NCBI GenBank assembly: GCA_038501785.1
Contig: JBAMJR010000073.1
Span: 2,604,001-2,668,000 of the forward strand
Source: Myoxocephalus aenaeus
Taxonomy: Eukaryota > Chordata > Actinopteri > Perciformes > Cottidae
Direction: 5' to 3'
DNA length: 64,000 bases
The notes under the pieces are model-generated. The model was not told the origin of the DNA and made no database searches. It worked only from the letters and a program-made list of their open reading frames with translations. The translations under genes were made by a program, and so were the position numbers. Below are positions 37,172 through 50,700 of this stretch, in pieces. Every line of letters starts with the position of its first letter. Position 1 is the first letter of the stretch.

Positions 37172-38246
37172 TTGACAACAATTTACCTGAGAACAACTGC
37201 TGGACTGTTCTGGGTCAATAGGATCCTGGTAGGCCCTGTGTGTGAAGGCCTTTAGACTGCAGAAAATCAACAGAAAAGCTCAAAGATTTCTGTTAAACCT
37301 TGAGACACGAATGAGAATCCGTTATCTGGCCTGCTTTCCCACTGGTCTCCTTGACCTTCACCCTACATTAAATCATTGGACATGGTCTCAGACAGCAAAA
37401 AGAAGAAGCAGCGGGATCCCAGTTGTCCTTATTTAATTCCCACATCTAATGGAAAGGAATGAGTATATGAATGAAAGCCCAATAAAATGATAGTGCTGAA
37501 GCTCTGACATGAGGTAGAGCTCAGGTTGTGCCCTGTCTTACCCAGTGTTATCCATCAACCGTGACCTTGACCTGCTGCTACAGCCGAGGACATCTCTAGG
37601 GACTGCAGACATTAAAGAAACAAGCAAACTGGAAGGAAGATTTTCATATGCCATTGACTGGCCTATTCTTAGATGAAAGGCTGCATTGCGGATTGATTTT
37701 TGTGTTTTTCAGCAGAGGTGACCTTTGGCTGCAAGCCTGGTAACAACTGAACTCTGACAAAACGTCAAAGAAATGCTTGAATGGAAAGGGTGAGCGACAG
37801 TTTTCCAAGATGGGGCAGATATTTTCAAAGAGACAAAGAGATTTAGGGTCATGTGTAAGGGTTCGGGTCATAAAATGTGACACGAAAGGGCTTTCTTGTG
37901 CTCGTAAATAATTAGTTTGTATGACGTGTGCTTAGTTTTAGCTCGACTATTTTCAACATGGTTACTTGGTAACAAACGTTCTCATTACACAGCTAAACGG
38001 TACACTAAAATAAGTTTCAGAAAACATGTAGCAGGTCTGTGTCTGTGTGTGTATGTGTGAAACCTTGTCCTGTTCTCCTCCTCAAGTGACATCACAACCT
38101 TAAAAACATACCAGATATTCAAAAAGAAAACCGATTGAATTGCTATGGGGCCTGAAAGTCCAGACCCAACATCATCAGCCCAAATCTGTCCTCCCTGTCC
38201 CCGGTAGAATGCCTAATCCTGACTAGAGGCGCTGGATTCATTTCAA

Positions 38247-38279
<33 letters not shown>

Positions 38280-40234
38280 CCACTATACATTTAAAAACAC
38301 TGGACACCTTTACCACTGATACCTTCTCACCAAGCTGATCTGCTCTGAGCGATGTAACTTTCTCTCCGTCGCTCAACCACACACTCGCTACGCACTCACC
38401 ACGCTACTCTAATAACAACGCAATATGTAAATATCTGGACCCGATCTTGGCCACTTTCACAGAGTAGTACTGCGAGCATCAAAGCTCGGCATGGCTTGAC
38501 GTGTCATTATTCACGTTGTTCTCCTCATTTACTCTAATTCGCAATGGGGGATAGGGGTGTAACTTGGGGGGCCAATTGGATTCTGGACATGCGGCACCCT
38601 TCTGATCCAATATAATTAGCGGGGTTGTCAAAAAAAACATTTATCTGGACCTTTATTACCGATTACAATCATTTACATTGTGTGTTAAGAAATTACCAAT
38701 TTGTCATAAAGTAGTAACGTCAGTGTTATGTCATAGTAAGGCTGTTTGTATGTCTGATTAGCACTTGTGTTGAAGCATATACTGGCTCCTTAACTCACTG
38801 TTACAAATAATACAACTGTTCATGATAATCTCGTAAATGCAAGTGGAAAATCACCAGTGAGACATTAACAAATTGTTCATGTTCTGTTCTCTAGCTTGAG
38901 AATTGCTTCGTCACTTTTGCATTCGGCAATACTTAGGTCAAATAGTACACTTGCTCTCCCACAGAGAATACTTCTCTCCTTGAGTTCTGTAAACAAAATA
39001 TTACACCGTTGCATTTGCTCCTTTTTTGGAAAATTACATTTTGCTTACGAAGGTGTTCTTTTACTATGACACAGGGACTCTGGCAAAGAGGAATTTCAAA
39101 GAGCAAACACAGGCGTATTACCTGTTAGTCATGGATCACAGCATTTTCAGTACACAATGATCCTTGGAAAACCCTACAGTATATTACTTTGTACTTGGTC
39201 TTGGCCCCTTGTTGCTCTTTTTCCCACTTCCTGTGGGCAAGGTTGATTATTAATAGCCTTTTTATTTGTTGACTGAAGACACGCAGGGGGTATGAAGACA
39301 AGAACAGGTTTATGGATTTATAGGTATGTAATTGAGCAGCATTTTCTGATTATGTCATCTTTCTAGTTTTAACATAATTACAAGGGTTATTGATAAGGTG
39401 ACCATTTGGTAAAGTATTTTGCCCCCTTTGGGTGAGAGAGAAATATTCCTATGTTGGTGACTATGCGTCCTGATAGTTTCCTCAGAGGTGGGTATATCTT
39501 TGAATGCATTTGACCTCAGGATAGGCCTTATCAACAGATGGACAACTCCCTTCCAGTAATTCCAGGGCCATCTTAAAATAGAAGCCTTTGAAAGCAGGGC
39601 TCAACAATAAGGATTGCCTGCTTGCCTGGGGCAAGTGAAATATCAAGTCGGGCTGATAAATCTAGCAACTCACTTTCTTTAAGTGATAAAAAATTATTAA
39701 ACACGCCATTTTTCCAGAGCTGATGAGGATCTCATCTTTGTTGAGAGTTGTACATGCGCAGAACTGATCTGGCATGTGTGAGCAACCTTTTCATTTTCTG
39801 GAAACAGTAGTTTTTAGTTGGGTGAATTAGAGATACAGAATAGAGGCGAAACTCCAGATGAATTTACTTAAATAAAGATTAAACATGACAATCAACTTTG
39901 GCAAGAGCATCAACCACTAAAGATGTCGCAAATGCAACCTCAACAAATTGACTTTCCAGATCCGTGTGCTATTAGTGAGTGGGTAGAATACATTAGCAAG
40001 GGGCCCAATATTAAGGGGTCAGATATACATATAAACATGTATTTGGTGGAAAAACCTATACACGAGCAAGACTTTACAAGCACTAAATACTTTCACCGTT
40101 GTTTTCTGTGTTCATGTTCATAACGTTAAATATCTTTAAATAGATAATGGTTCTACTGTTTTCCAATTTTTGTAAGAAATAATTATCAAAGAAATTCAAC
40201 TTGCGTTTATTTTCTTTTTTATGATGTATGTTAT
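37172..40234. other. Intergenic, no gene seen
   Basis: No gene is supported. A (GT)n tract lies at about 38,249-38,276. The open frame at 39,923-40,123 is short and without motifs. Confidence 0.5.
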
Positions 40235-41255
40235 TCAATTCAGTTTATTTTGTATTGCACAAAATCACAAATTACAAATTTGCCTCAGAGGGCTTTACAA
40301 TCTGTACACATACGACATCCCTGTCCCGGGACCTCACATCAGATCAGGAATAACTTTCACAGGAAGAAAAAGGGAAGAAACCTAAGGGAGAGCAACAGAG
40401 GAGGATCCCTCTCCCCGGATGGACAGAAGTGCAATAGATGTCATGTGTACAGAATGAACAATGTAACAAACAGAGTTACAGCACATTCAATGAATATGAC
40501 AGAAATTATTCATATGAGAGTAGTGATGATGAAAAAGCACACAACTATACCAAAAATAGCAGCAACAGTGGATGTAATAGAATAATAATGATAATAGCAG
40601 GAAGTGTCAGGCAGGACCACGATCCAGATAACCACGATCCATGTAAACAGAAGGAGATAGAGAGGAGGGTCATCAGCAGGGCCATGGCAGCAGGCAGGAG
40701 GCAGCCACGATCCATGGAAACTTGAGAGGCGAGAAAGCACAGAGGCTCCGAGGAAGAAGTAGAGTTGGTAATGTGTATTGAAGAGACATGAATTCGTCCA
40801 GAAGGAGAGAGAGGAGAGGAGAGGAGAGGAGAGAGGAGCTCCGTGTATCCCAAGATGTCCCCCAGCAGTCTAGGCCCATAGCAGCATATCTAGGGGCTGG
40901 ACCAGGGCAAACCTGAGCCAGCCCTAACTATAAGTCTGAAACAGCCCTAACTATAAGTGCTATCAGAGGAAAGTCTTAAGTCTACTCTTAAATGAGGTGA
41001 CTGTGTCTGCCCCCCGGACTGAAAGTGGAAGCTGGTTCCACAGAAGAGGAGCCCGATAACTGAAAGCTCTGGTCCCCAACCTACTTTTTAAGACTCTGGG
41101 AACCACAAGTAGCCCCGCATTCAGTGAGCGCAGCTCTCTCGTGGGGTAATATGGCACTAAAAGCTACTTAAGATATGATGGCGCATCACCAATTAAGGCT
41201 TTGTAGGTGAGGAGAAGGATTTTAAATTTGATTCTTGATTGTTCCTCTGCTACGC
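40235..41255 (-). mobile_element. L2-like LINE 3' fragment, antisense
   Basis: On the minus strand, from about 41,250, the frame reads FKILLLTYKALIGDAPSYLK, a stop, then PYYPTRELRSLNAGLL, ending AFSYRAPLLWNQLPLSVRG and FKSRLKTFL (41,157-40,963). This is the C-terminal tail of an L2-like reverse transcriptase protein. A long 3' UTR follows to about 40,235. It contains CAGAGGAGGATCCCTCTCCC (complement orientation in the family; here on plus) and a purine-rich GAGAGG array (40,806-40,835), both part of a very common teleost repeat. The element is 5'-truncated and carries an in-frame stop. Confidence 0.75.
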
Positions 41256-43050
41256 GTCGGGCCTAACAACACCCTTGAACTGTACATTATTGACGATACA
41301 GTACTGCCTCGAGTACCTTATTGCTTAATTGTGCCCAGTATGTGCAAAGTCAAAGGCCATAGTTTACTGAGTTATGTGATGGAAAATTAGCTCTTGAGTC
41401 ACAGGGGCAGAGGCAGAAGAGTTGAGAATTGTAATTTGATCTTTCTAATGAACAGACAAAAAAAGTCTTCTGGAACACAAGTTGTAAAGAGTGATTCTTT
41501 ATTGCTTGCAAACGGATAGCAGTTTTCACAGGCACGTATCAGAGTGACAGTGGAAAAGACTCACACGGTTCCTTCCCTGTCCGTCAAATGAAGTTAAGAC
41601 CACCAATGAAAATGAGCCGCACCCTTGAAAAAGGCCAAAATATGAGTCACACAACCAAGTCTTATGTTCTTGTTCCAACTATTAATTAAATGTATCAGCA
41701 GGTGCAGACTTATCTATTCACCCTCGTCCTGTATTCGGCCTTGAGGAGAAATATTTCGAGATAATTGACTGGGAGCCTAGTTTGTGCTTCCACTGGGAGT
41801 ATTTTCTCTATGGCATCTTAAACTATGGCAAGATATATTTTACCATTACCGTTACAACACATGAACAGAATGAAGTCAGGCATACAGTATATACTGTATT
41901 TGCTGCCTTTGAATGTAAATAAGGACTTTTGTACATTTTTCCATTTGAGCCCCATTTAAGATGGCATTACCTGCTCTGTACATACCTCTGTGGGTCCGTT
42001 TATAAGTAACTCACTTCTTGTGGCATTCATCACACACCTAAGACACACTGAGATAAAATCTTGATTATCTGTTCGGAGATCAGGCTGGGCTCTTTATAGA
42101 TTATCTCTGTAGTTAAGATTGTGCTGTCTTTTGCCAACTGTACTCCGGATATGCAGTAACATTATGTCACAGAGCCCTAACAATGACCCTATTGTATAGG
42201 TTGGACAGTTTTTAAGAGCCCTAATATTTGTTTTGGGCCACCCTCTCTATTAACGCATATTGTCAGGCTTCAGGAATGCCACAATATTGGATTAGACAGC
42301 GCCTCCCACACAAAGTGTCTTTCTTATCACTCTTTCTCCGCCTGTTCTTACAGTGTGCGCTGCTATCTAGCTCACATACACTAAATATACTCACGCAGAC
42401 ACTTCTTGAAGCTTGTTTTTTTACAACAATATTATCAGGTCACATTGCTCGCATGCCTCTTTTTGTACTTTCAAGACTATGGATTGCATAAATTGACCAG
42501 CCATCTTTTGTCTTATCTTTTCTAAGTGTGTGATGCTTAGCTTTGATTTGTAAAAGAAAATTATCTTGTCATCCTTTTATTGCATGATTGTCTGAACAGA
42601 ACAGATTATCAAATACCTTTGAACATGTTCAAAGCTAAATGTTTAATAATGAAATTGTGATGTGTTTTTTTTTACCCTGCACAATGTTCCAATAGTTCTA
42701 GATTGCAGACCTTACCTTTACAATTTTACTTTTCATCATTCATCAAAACTTTACCAGTAAATATGGCAAATATCGCAGACGAACCAATTCACTCAAAGTT
42801 CCTCTTTTGGTCCCTTATTAAGTATGAACCCTGACCTTGCCTATCACTATTTACTGTAACTGTGTCAGCTGCTTGGAATATTCCTATGCCACAGAGAGCA
42901 AGTCCAACCCCTTTTTGTCTTCCAGTCAACCAGTCCTTGTTCTCCACCCACTGCTGAGGTTACCCGGGGAGGTCGGGGGTGGAGTGGGCCATTAATGCTT
43001 AAAAACACGCCTTCTGTTCTGAGAAGGACTCACACCTCTGTGTGCTAGCG
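41256..43050. other. Intergenic sequence upstream of the zonadhesin-like gene
   Basis: No gene is supported. AT-rich, with no clear transposon ends. Distal regulatory sequence for the downstream gene may lie here. Confidence 0.5.
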
Positions 43051-43172
43051 CTTAAAGGGTCATATAAGCTGAGGCACAACAGTTTCTGCTCATCATTCAT
43101 TCTTCAACCTCATCAAACAGAGAGTATTAGCGACGGGAGAGCAGCTGAGACGCTGCCGTTAAAGGATCAGCC
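43051..43172 (+). promoter_or_regulatory. Core promoter and 5' UTR of the zonadhesin-like gene
   Basis: TATAAG at 43,063-43,068 (within CATATAAGC) is a good TATA box. Transcription would start about 25-30 bases further on, near 43,092-43,098 in a TCATCATTCATTC context. This leaves a short 5' UTR of about 75-80 bases without an upstream ATG before the start codon at 43,173. The start is chosen because it opens a signal-peptide-like sequence that ends at a clean splice donor. Confidence 0.6.
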
Positions 43173-44750
43173 ATGCTCGGAAGCATTACCAAAAATGTCT
43201 TGGCCACAGTGACTCTACTCTTTGTAACTCAGACAGGGACTCGGTGCAGGTGGGTGTCAAGATAATTCAGCTTTCAACTGTCAAATTTTGATTTGTGTTA
43301 GAGTTTTGTTTTTAGGTAAAAAAAAAAGAAAAGATATTGTATTAATTATTGTCAAAAAATATTAACTAAATCATTGTTTTCCTATTTCAGGGCTGAAATT
43401 GATTTTTCATTAGTTACTTTACCAGATTGGCAGACAAATTCAGGTATGAAGTTTTACAATTAATAAGACTTATATACGTATATACTCCATAATCACTACA
43501 CGTTTTATCTTGAATACTAATATGTCACTACAACCAGGGGTTAACTAAGCAAACAAAAAGAGACAATGATTTACATGAATAATGTACTATATTTGACCCT
43601 TTTTTTTCCTTTCATAGAATATGTTACACAGTGTTTCTACGACAGACACAACCAACTGATTTGTGATTGGAACCAACAAACAGGTACAGGTGATTACTGC
43701 AAAACAGCACAGAAATTGATTTAATTCATTAAATCTAATAAGAAAATGTTTAGTTTTTTGAAGTCATCAAGATAGGTTTTAGTTCAGTTCAGAGAGAGTT
43801 CACTTTGACACGAAGAGATAACTTCACTGTAGTAAACTTAATTGTGTCCCACCCCTTCGAAGGGGATTTGGAATCGGTCCACAGTTCTGTTTTAATCTCC
43901 CGGCAGGATGTGACTGTACCTCGCCACGTATCACAAACTGATCTGAGGCAGGCTAATAATCTTTTATAGTCTGGTGCTCTCCCAGGGGCAATCGAAATCA
44001 AGGGCCTGCACTTAAGGCTCAATTTTAGCACAAAACACTTTAAACGGCAATTTTGCATTTTACGATGATTGCACCACAGCAGATGTGCTTCTTGTTTTAT
44101 TACAATAACAAAGACAAGGGAATGGTTTGCTATTTCTGATGTGATTAAAATTATGATTCGACATAAAAGCTCATTCCTAACCTGCGTAGTTCAAAATATA
44201 TTTCACCGTTTATATTGTGTGATTTAAAAAGAAGGTGGAGTGCTCATTGTCATTGAATTTGTACTGAAAGTGTTACATGTGTTTGGTCACTTTTTATTAT
44301 GTGGGTGAAAGCATTTAGTGTACTACATTTTCTTATTGTCCTTTTCACCTACAGAGGATGGCGTAGTGACTGTTTTAGAGAGTGGTCCACTGAGGCTGGA
44401 GGGCAAGGCCTGTCTGGAGTTTTGGTACTTATCCCTAGCTGCAACAAATGGGTCAGATCTTCGTGCTTTGCTGAAGAGCAGCGTTGGTCTGATAGAAATC
44501 TGGACCTCGCCTGCCCTCCACACGGATGCTTGGAGACAAGTGTTTGTTCCCTTGGACATCATCGAACCAGGGACTCAGGTAGAATAGACAAACACCACAT
44601 ATCTATAATTAAACTGTATTAAGAAATTAAAATAAAACATTGTTTATATTGAAATGGACAATCTGCTTTTACATCAGGTCGTAATCGAAGCAGTGTCCAT
44701 GGAGGGACAGTTCACATTTAACCGGATGGGTGTAAGGAGAGGCTCATGTG
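43173..44750 (+). CDS. Exons 1-5: signal peptide and MAM1
   Basis: Exon 1 (25 codons) encodes a Met-Leu start with a hydrophobic stretch VLATVTLLFV ending before Arg, a signal peptide. Exon 2 adds 17 residues. Exons 3-5 encode a MAM domain: a CFYDRHNQLICDW start (the family pattern is Cys-x-Phe...Cys-x-Trp), ACLEFWYL in exon 4 (MAM hallmark) and VVIEAVSMEG...RRGSC at the end. Unlike the later MAMs, its first exon is short (66 nt) and the first half diverged. It is therefore the most divergent copy and probably the oldest. Confidence 0.8.
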
Positions 44751-47700
44751 GTAAATATTATTTTGCTCTTCTTTTACTATATTAAGAACAGCCTACTTTG
44801 TATTTGTTCAATTCAATATCATTGATAACACTTAACGCAAAAGATCATATTTCACAAAAACCTTTTTAAAGTCCTTTAAAATCAAAAAGGTGTCAGGAGA
44901 TGACAATGTTGCTAAGGCAATAAGAATGTGATTCACTCCTTTAATTAATAATGAGTAATAGGTTGATTAACTGAAGAAATAGTTCATAGAGTATTAACAC
45001 TAAACATAATAAATAATCAATGTTACTAATCAGTTATTCCTAGCCAATCTGAAGTGATTGTTAACTCGGTCACATCCCCCACAGGACCCCAGTGTGAATC
45101 TCACACAGAGTTCTGGACAGATGAGTCCACCCGCTGCCTCTGTCCTGGTGGCCAGCTCTCTTGCTTTCCCTCTCAGTGCCCTAAGGGCCAAATCTGCAGT
45201 CCTCAAATAGGAAGATCCAGTGGGATTTCCGCCTCTGGGACTTGCACTATACACAGTCACACAGACTGCAGCACTTTTGATGGAGAGGTGTTCCGCTTCA
45301 TGGCGCCCTGCACCTACACGCTGGCTAAGACCTGCTCACCCTCTGAGGCCATGCCCATGTTCAGTGTGGAAGTGGTCAATGAGCAGAACTGGAACTCATC
45401 TCTGCCGACTGTTCAGCAGGTCGTTGTGGAAATGGGGAACTTCAGAGTGTCCCTGCTGAAAAGGCAGACACACCGGATTGTGGTGAGTCACTCTAAAAGG
45501 GCATAGAAATTTAGCAAGGCACAAAAACTGTAATCCATTGCTGATGCATGATATGAATTCTCCTCAAAAGCTAAAATATCATGCTCTCTTCAGTCATCAT
45601 TACTAAAGTACTGTCTGTACAACTTCAGTTTTGTGGCACCTTGCCTTTATGATGCAATGAGTGAGGAGTTCCCACATCTGCAGCCCATTCTACTGATAAA
45701 CTGAGTTTATTGTAAAGTGCAGAGTTAAGTGGCATAATGTCCTGGACTTATCTGCCTTATCAATTCCCAAAGATATATTTATCTCTAGAATGCTGCTTTT
45801 TGTACAAACGGTCATACGTATACTGTAAGTCTATATTGCTGATGACAGCTGATAAGGATGTCTAAAACTGATACTGTTCTTCAGGTTAATGGGGTCTGGA
45901 AGAAGCTTCCACTGAAACTCGGCAATGGCACTATCAACATCAAGAGCAACCCCGCTGCTGTTGAACTGGGATCCAGTTTTGGTCTTTCGGTCTCATACGA
46001 CAGCACTGGTGCTGTCCATGTCACCCTGCCGTTCACTTACTCTGATAAAGTCTGTGGCTTGTGCGGAAACTATAACTACGTCAAAAAAGACGACTTCAGA
46101 AAGCCCGATGGAACAATTGCCCAAGATGCTACAGCTTTGGCGAGGAGCTGGCAGTCTGGGCAAGCCACCTCCTCCTGTGAAACCATTCTAGTACCTCATC
46201 AGTGTGACCCACAGGAGATGGCTGACTATTCCAGTGAGCTGAACTGTGGAGGCCTCCTCTCTAGCACCGGGCCCTTTGCTGACTGCCTATCAGTTCTGGG
46301 GGCGGAGAGCTACTTCAGGGGCTGTGTGGTCGACATGTGCTCTTCCCATGGTGACCCAGCGGTCCTATGTGAGGCATTGCAGGTGTACGCTGATATCTGC
46401 CAGGAGGCTGGAGTCTCCATACCCATATGGAGGAACTCTACAGTCTGTCGTAAGTAGTTTATTGCTTCCTACTTTCATTTATTTACCCCATATTATTAAA
46501 ATATGGGAAACAAATGAATGTAATAATACAATTACAGGTAAGTTCATGCCCTCTGATATTTCCACTCTTCTCTTGCACTCCTCTCAGCGCTACAGTGTGG
46601 TGAGAACAGCCACTATAACTCATGTGCCGATGGCTGTCCCGAGGTATGCTCCAGTATGGATATAGTTGGCTCCTGTGGAAGCTGTGAGGAAAGATGCGAG
46701 TGTGACTCTGGCCTAAAGCTCAGTGGGGGACAGTGTGTTCCAGCAGAGGATTGTGGGTGCTGGTATAATGGAAAGCACTATGAGGTAAGTGAGTTAAGAT
46801 GAGCAGATAACACATTTATATGCACCTCTTCACTTCCATAGTGCTAGAATTTATTCACAAAACTCCCTTTTGCTTGCAGAAAGGAGCAACTTTCTCGGAG
46901 GGAGAGTGTGAGCAAATGTGTCAGTGCATGGGTAGTAATGGCATGCAATGCATCACAATGCAATGTGCAGACAAGGAGGTTTGCAAGGTCAAGGATGGAG
47001 TGAAAGACTGCTTCCCTTTCAAACCCGCCACCTGCAGCGTGTATGGTGATCCACACTACATCACCTTTGACGGCATGGCATATGACTTTCAAGGGGGCTG
47101 CAGTTACACACTGACTACCACGTGTGGAGAAGAAAGCTCAGTCCAGTTCACTGTGATTGGACACAACAAGCACCCCGCCCTTCAGAACTTCACCCGATCC
47201 AAGCTTGAAGCTGTGACTCTTCAGGTTGAGGATCTATACCTCACCCTGAATCAGAGTGGAGAGGTCTATGTAAGCATGAACACTCCTTGCAGTTACACTA
47301 CGTATCAAACCATCCCAACTCTTTTATAGCATGAGAATCAGAGGCTATTGTGCAAATGTGTTCCAGTTCATACAAATTAGTCATCTGAAAGTGGCCTGTT
47401 TATTGGATTTGGGAGTGTTATCGTTCTGTATTATCTACTGCAATTAATTAATGACTGTGGCTAATGACTTCAGTATCAGAACACTCATGTGTATAGGGGT
47501 CAGTTAATACTTTGTGTTGAGTCATTGGGGAAGTAACTTGTTTGTCATCTGGGATTGTTCTCTTTTTAGGTGAATAACAGCGCTGTTCAACTCCCCTATT
47601 CCACCTATGGAACATATGGCTCAGTATTGGTCGACCTGAAAAACACTTATATTGTCTTGGAAACAACCTTTGGCCTCAGAATGACAATAGATGCACGGAA

Positions 47701-50700
47701 CAGACTCTTCCTGCAGGTGGATGAGCGCTACAAGTATGAACTGTGTGGACTGTGTGGCACCTACTCTGAACGCCAGGACGATGACTTTGTAACACCAGGA
47801 GGCCAGAATGCGACTGGGCCATTTGAGTTTGGTGACAGCTGGAAGGTGCCAGGCAATAATGAGTAAGCTATTCTACTATAAAGCGTAGCTGCACATGTTG
47901 TTGCACAAATGAAACAATTGTTAGGACATTCCAATACCTCTGACAGGAAAAAAAAAAAACTATACAGTATGTTCTATTTCAATAGTAGGTGACAAAATAA
48001 TGTCATTTTTTTTTGCCACACTAGCAGCTAACTATATATTCCCATCAGCTTCAGGTGTCCTTTGTGTTTAGTGCTAATTAGCTAATTATCGCATGCTACT
48101 GTAACACACTAAACTAAGAGGTTGACCAGCATGTTAGCATTCTGATGACAGCATTTAGCACAACCTGTTAAACCCAACATTTATTTTCATTCATTTTGAT
48201 TGTTGATCAATAAATAATTAATTTGCATTAATGCATGAATTACTAGACATTATTAAGCCTTATTCTATCTTATTCTGAAGTGGAACAATACATGCAAATG
48301 TCTGGATGTTTATTTAATTGTCTAAACGTTTTCCTCCAGGTGTATTTCCCATCCAAATGATCCCAGATTATGTGATTATGATGAGGAGAATGAGGCCTAC
48401 AATGAGTGTTACACCCTATTGGGGGATGCTTTCAAACCCTGCCATGAACTCATTCACCCAAACATCTTCCTCAATAGTTGTGTATATGACTACTGCGCCA
48501 CCAGTGGTGACCAACACACCCTATGTGAATCTCTCAAGTCCTATGCAGCAGCATGCCAGGTTGCAGGAGTGGAGCTGCCCCACTGGCAGACAAACACAGC
48601 CTGTGGTGAGTGTTTGAGTCAGACATGAGGATGATATGACTGTGTGGTTTTATTAACCGATCTTTTGGCACTCTAACATCTATTTTATATTGCTGTGAAA
48701 ACATCAAGTTTCTCACCAAAGAGTACATTTGAACACCTCTTGATGGCGTTATAATTTAGCTAAATCATTTTAAATTGCAAGTTGTATGTCTTCTTCACTC
48801 GAACTGAAGAACTTCCACACCGACGACATCTTGTGTGACTGTGACATTACTCTGCGCCGTTCTGTGCTAACATCAAATTATCATGTGAATCAGCTGAAAA
48901 CCGTTTCAATTGGCTGATGATCGATTGCTGCAACTGTAGCTGCTGTTTTTCATTGTTTGGATTATGACCTATGTCCATTGCATCAACAAACTAGGCAACT
49001 GCCTAGAGCCCGGCCTGAGCCAATCATATTTCTGCTTTTGTGATTTGTCCTATAAGTAGGGATGCTAATTTGCTTTGCTCAGCCTTTCTTTTATATATTT
49101 CTTGTTTAACGGAAAGCATTAATCGGTCAAAGTTATTTTTGTCGGTTTTGTCCCCAGATATAAGCAAAGTTATCGAAAGTACATGGTTATCTGATAGGGT
49201 TGCTTAACTCAAAATATATCCTCAGGTGCCAAAAAGGCTAACGTGGTGAACTCATTTCCTTTTTTTTTTTTGTTTGTTTGTTTGTTTGGCTTTTTGTTTT
49301 GTCGTTGTCCACATTTCAGCTGACCCCCAAACCACTGCAACTCTTCCAACACATCCAACTTCTACCTCTCCAACAACAAATCAGACTCGTAAGGGCATTC
49401 AGGGTTGGAAAAGGTTTATCTGTTCGTGATTTGTTTTATCAGTGGCATAATACAGCTCATAATACTTATAATTTCTATTGTGTTTATGTGATTTTTCATA
49501 GTCTGTCCCATAAACTGTGACTTTGAAAACAATCTGTGTGGGTGGGAGCAAATCGTGCAGGACAGTTTTGATTGGAAAAGACATTCAGGACCCACCCCAT
49601 CAAGCTTAACTGGACCAAACCAAGACCACACCACTGGAGGTAAACCCAATGTCAGGCCACACTATCACATATGTTTGTTGCATTGGCATTTCCTCATTCA
49701 TGTTTAATGTGCTATTTTTCAACTTTCTCTAGCTGGTTTCTACATGTATATTGATGGAAATAGTGTAACCCATGGAGATTCAGCTCGTTTGTGGAGCTCA
49801 ATGTGCCATTTTAATGGCCCACTCTGCCTGCACTTCTGGTACCATATGTATGGTTCAGCCACAGCTATGGCCCTCAATATCTACCTTCTCAAAGACAATA
49901 AAGCTACCAAGCTTTGGGTCATGATGAACAACCAGGGACCAGAGTGGCTTCCAGGAATTGTTGACATTAGAGAGTCTGGTCCATTCCAAGTAAGTCTGCC
50001 ACTATATAAAGTAATATATAATATATGAGCCTAAAAGATGATATTATTCTATACAATGAAACATTATACTTTACTACTAACTCTTTCAGATCATATTTGA
50101 GGGAATTCGAGGCTCTAGTGCTCTATCAGATGTGGCCATTGATGACATTTCCATCCACTTTGGCTCATGCTCAGGTACATTCACCTATATCTAAAATGGA
50201 GAACAAAACATTCTAAATTTCACTGATGATATAATATAATCCATAGGTGCATATAAATCAATAAATGACTATAACAGATATCTCATGGTTTAAACTTCAT
50301 TAATAATGACGTCCTTTAGGTAGTTTCCCTGGCCTGATTAGTGGAACTGAGCCTCTTTCCACAACTGTGAAAGTCCTCCCCTCGCTCCAGAGTAAGTGCA
50401 CAGGAAGCTATATTTTATGGGCCAGTTGTTTCTCCATCAGAAAGCTGAAGTGTGGTTACAGATTAACATTAATGTCCAGCGACTAATGGTAATGAATAAT
50501 TTCTAATGGTAATTGTGGTTAAAGATTGTCAACATTTTTAGGAAGTTGCATAACGGCCTCAACATGTAGTTAATGTTAATTTCTGCAAATGTTTCCCTTA
50601 TAGTCTGCAATATAGACTGTAGCTTTGACAGCAACCTTTGTAGCTGGCATCAGATGGTGACAGATGCTTTTGACTGGACATGGCAAAGTGGTTCCACCCC

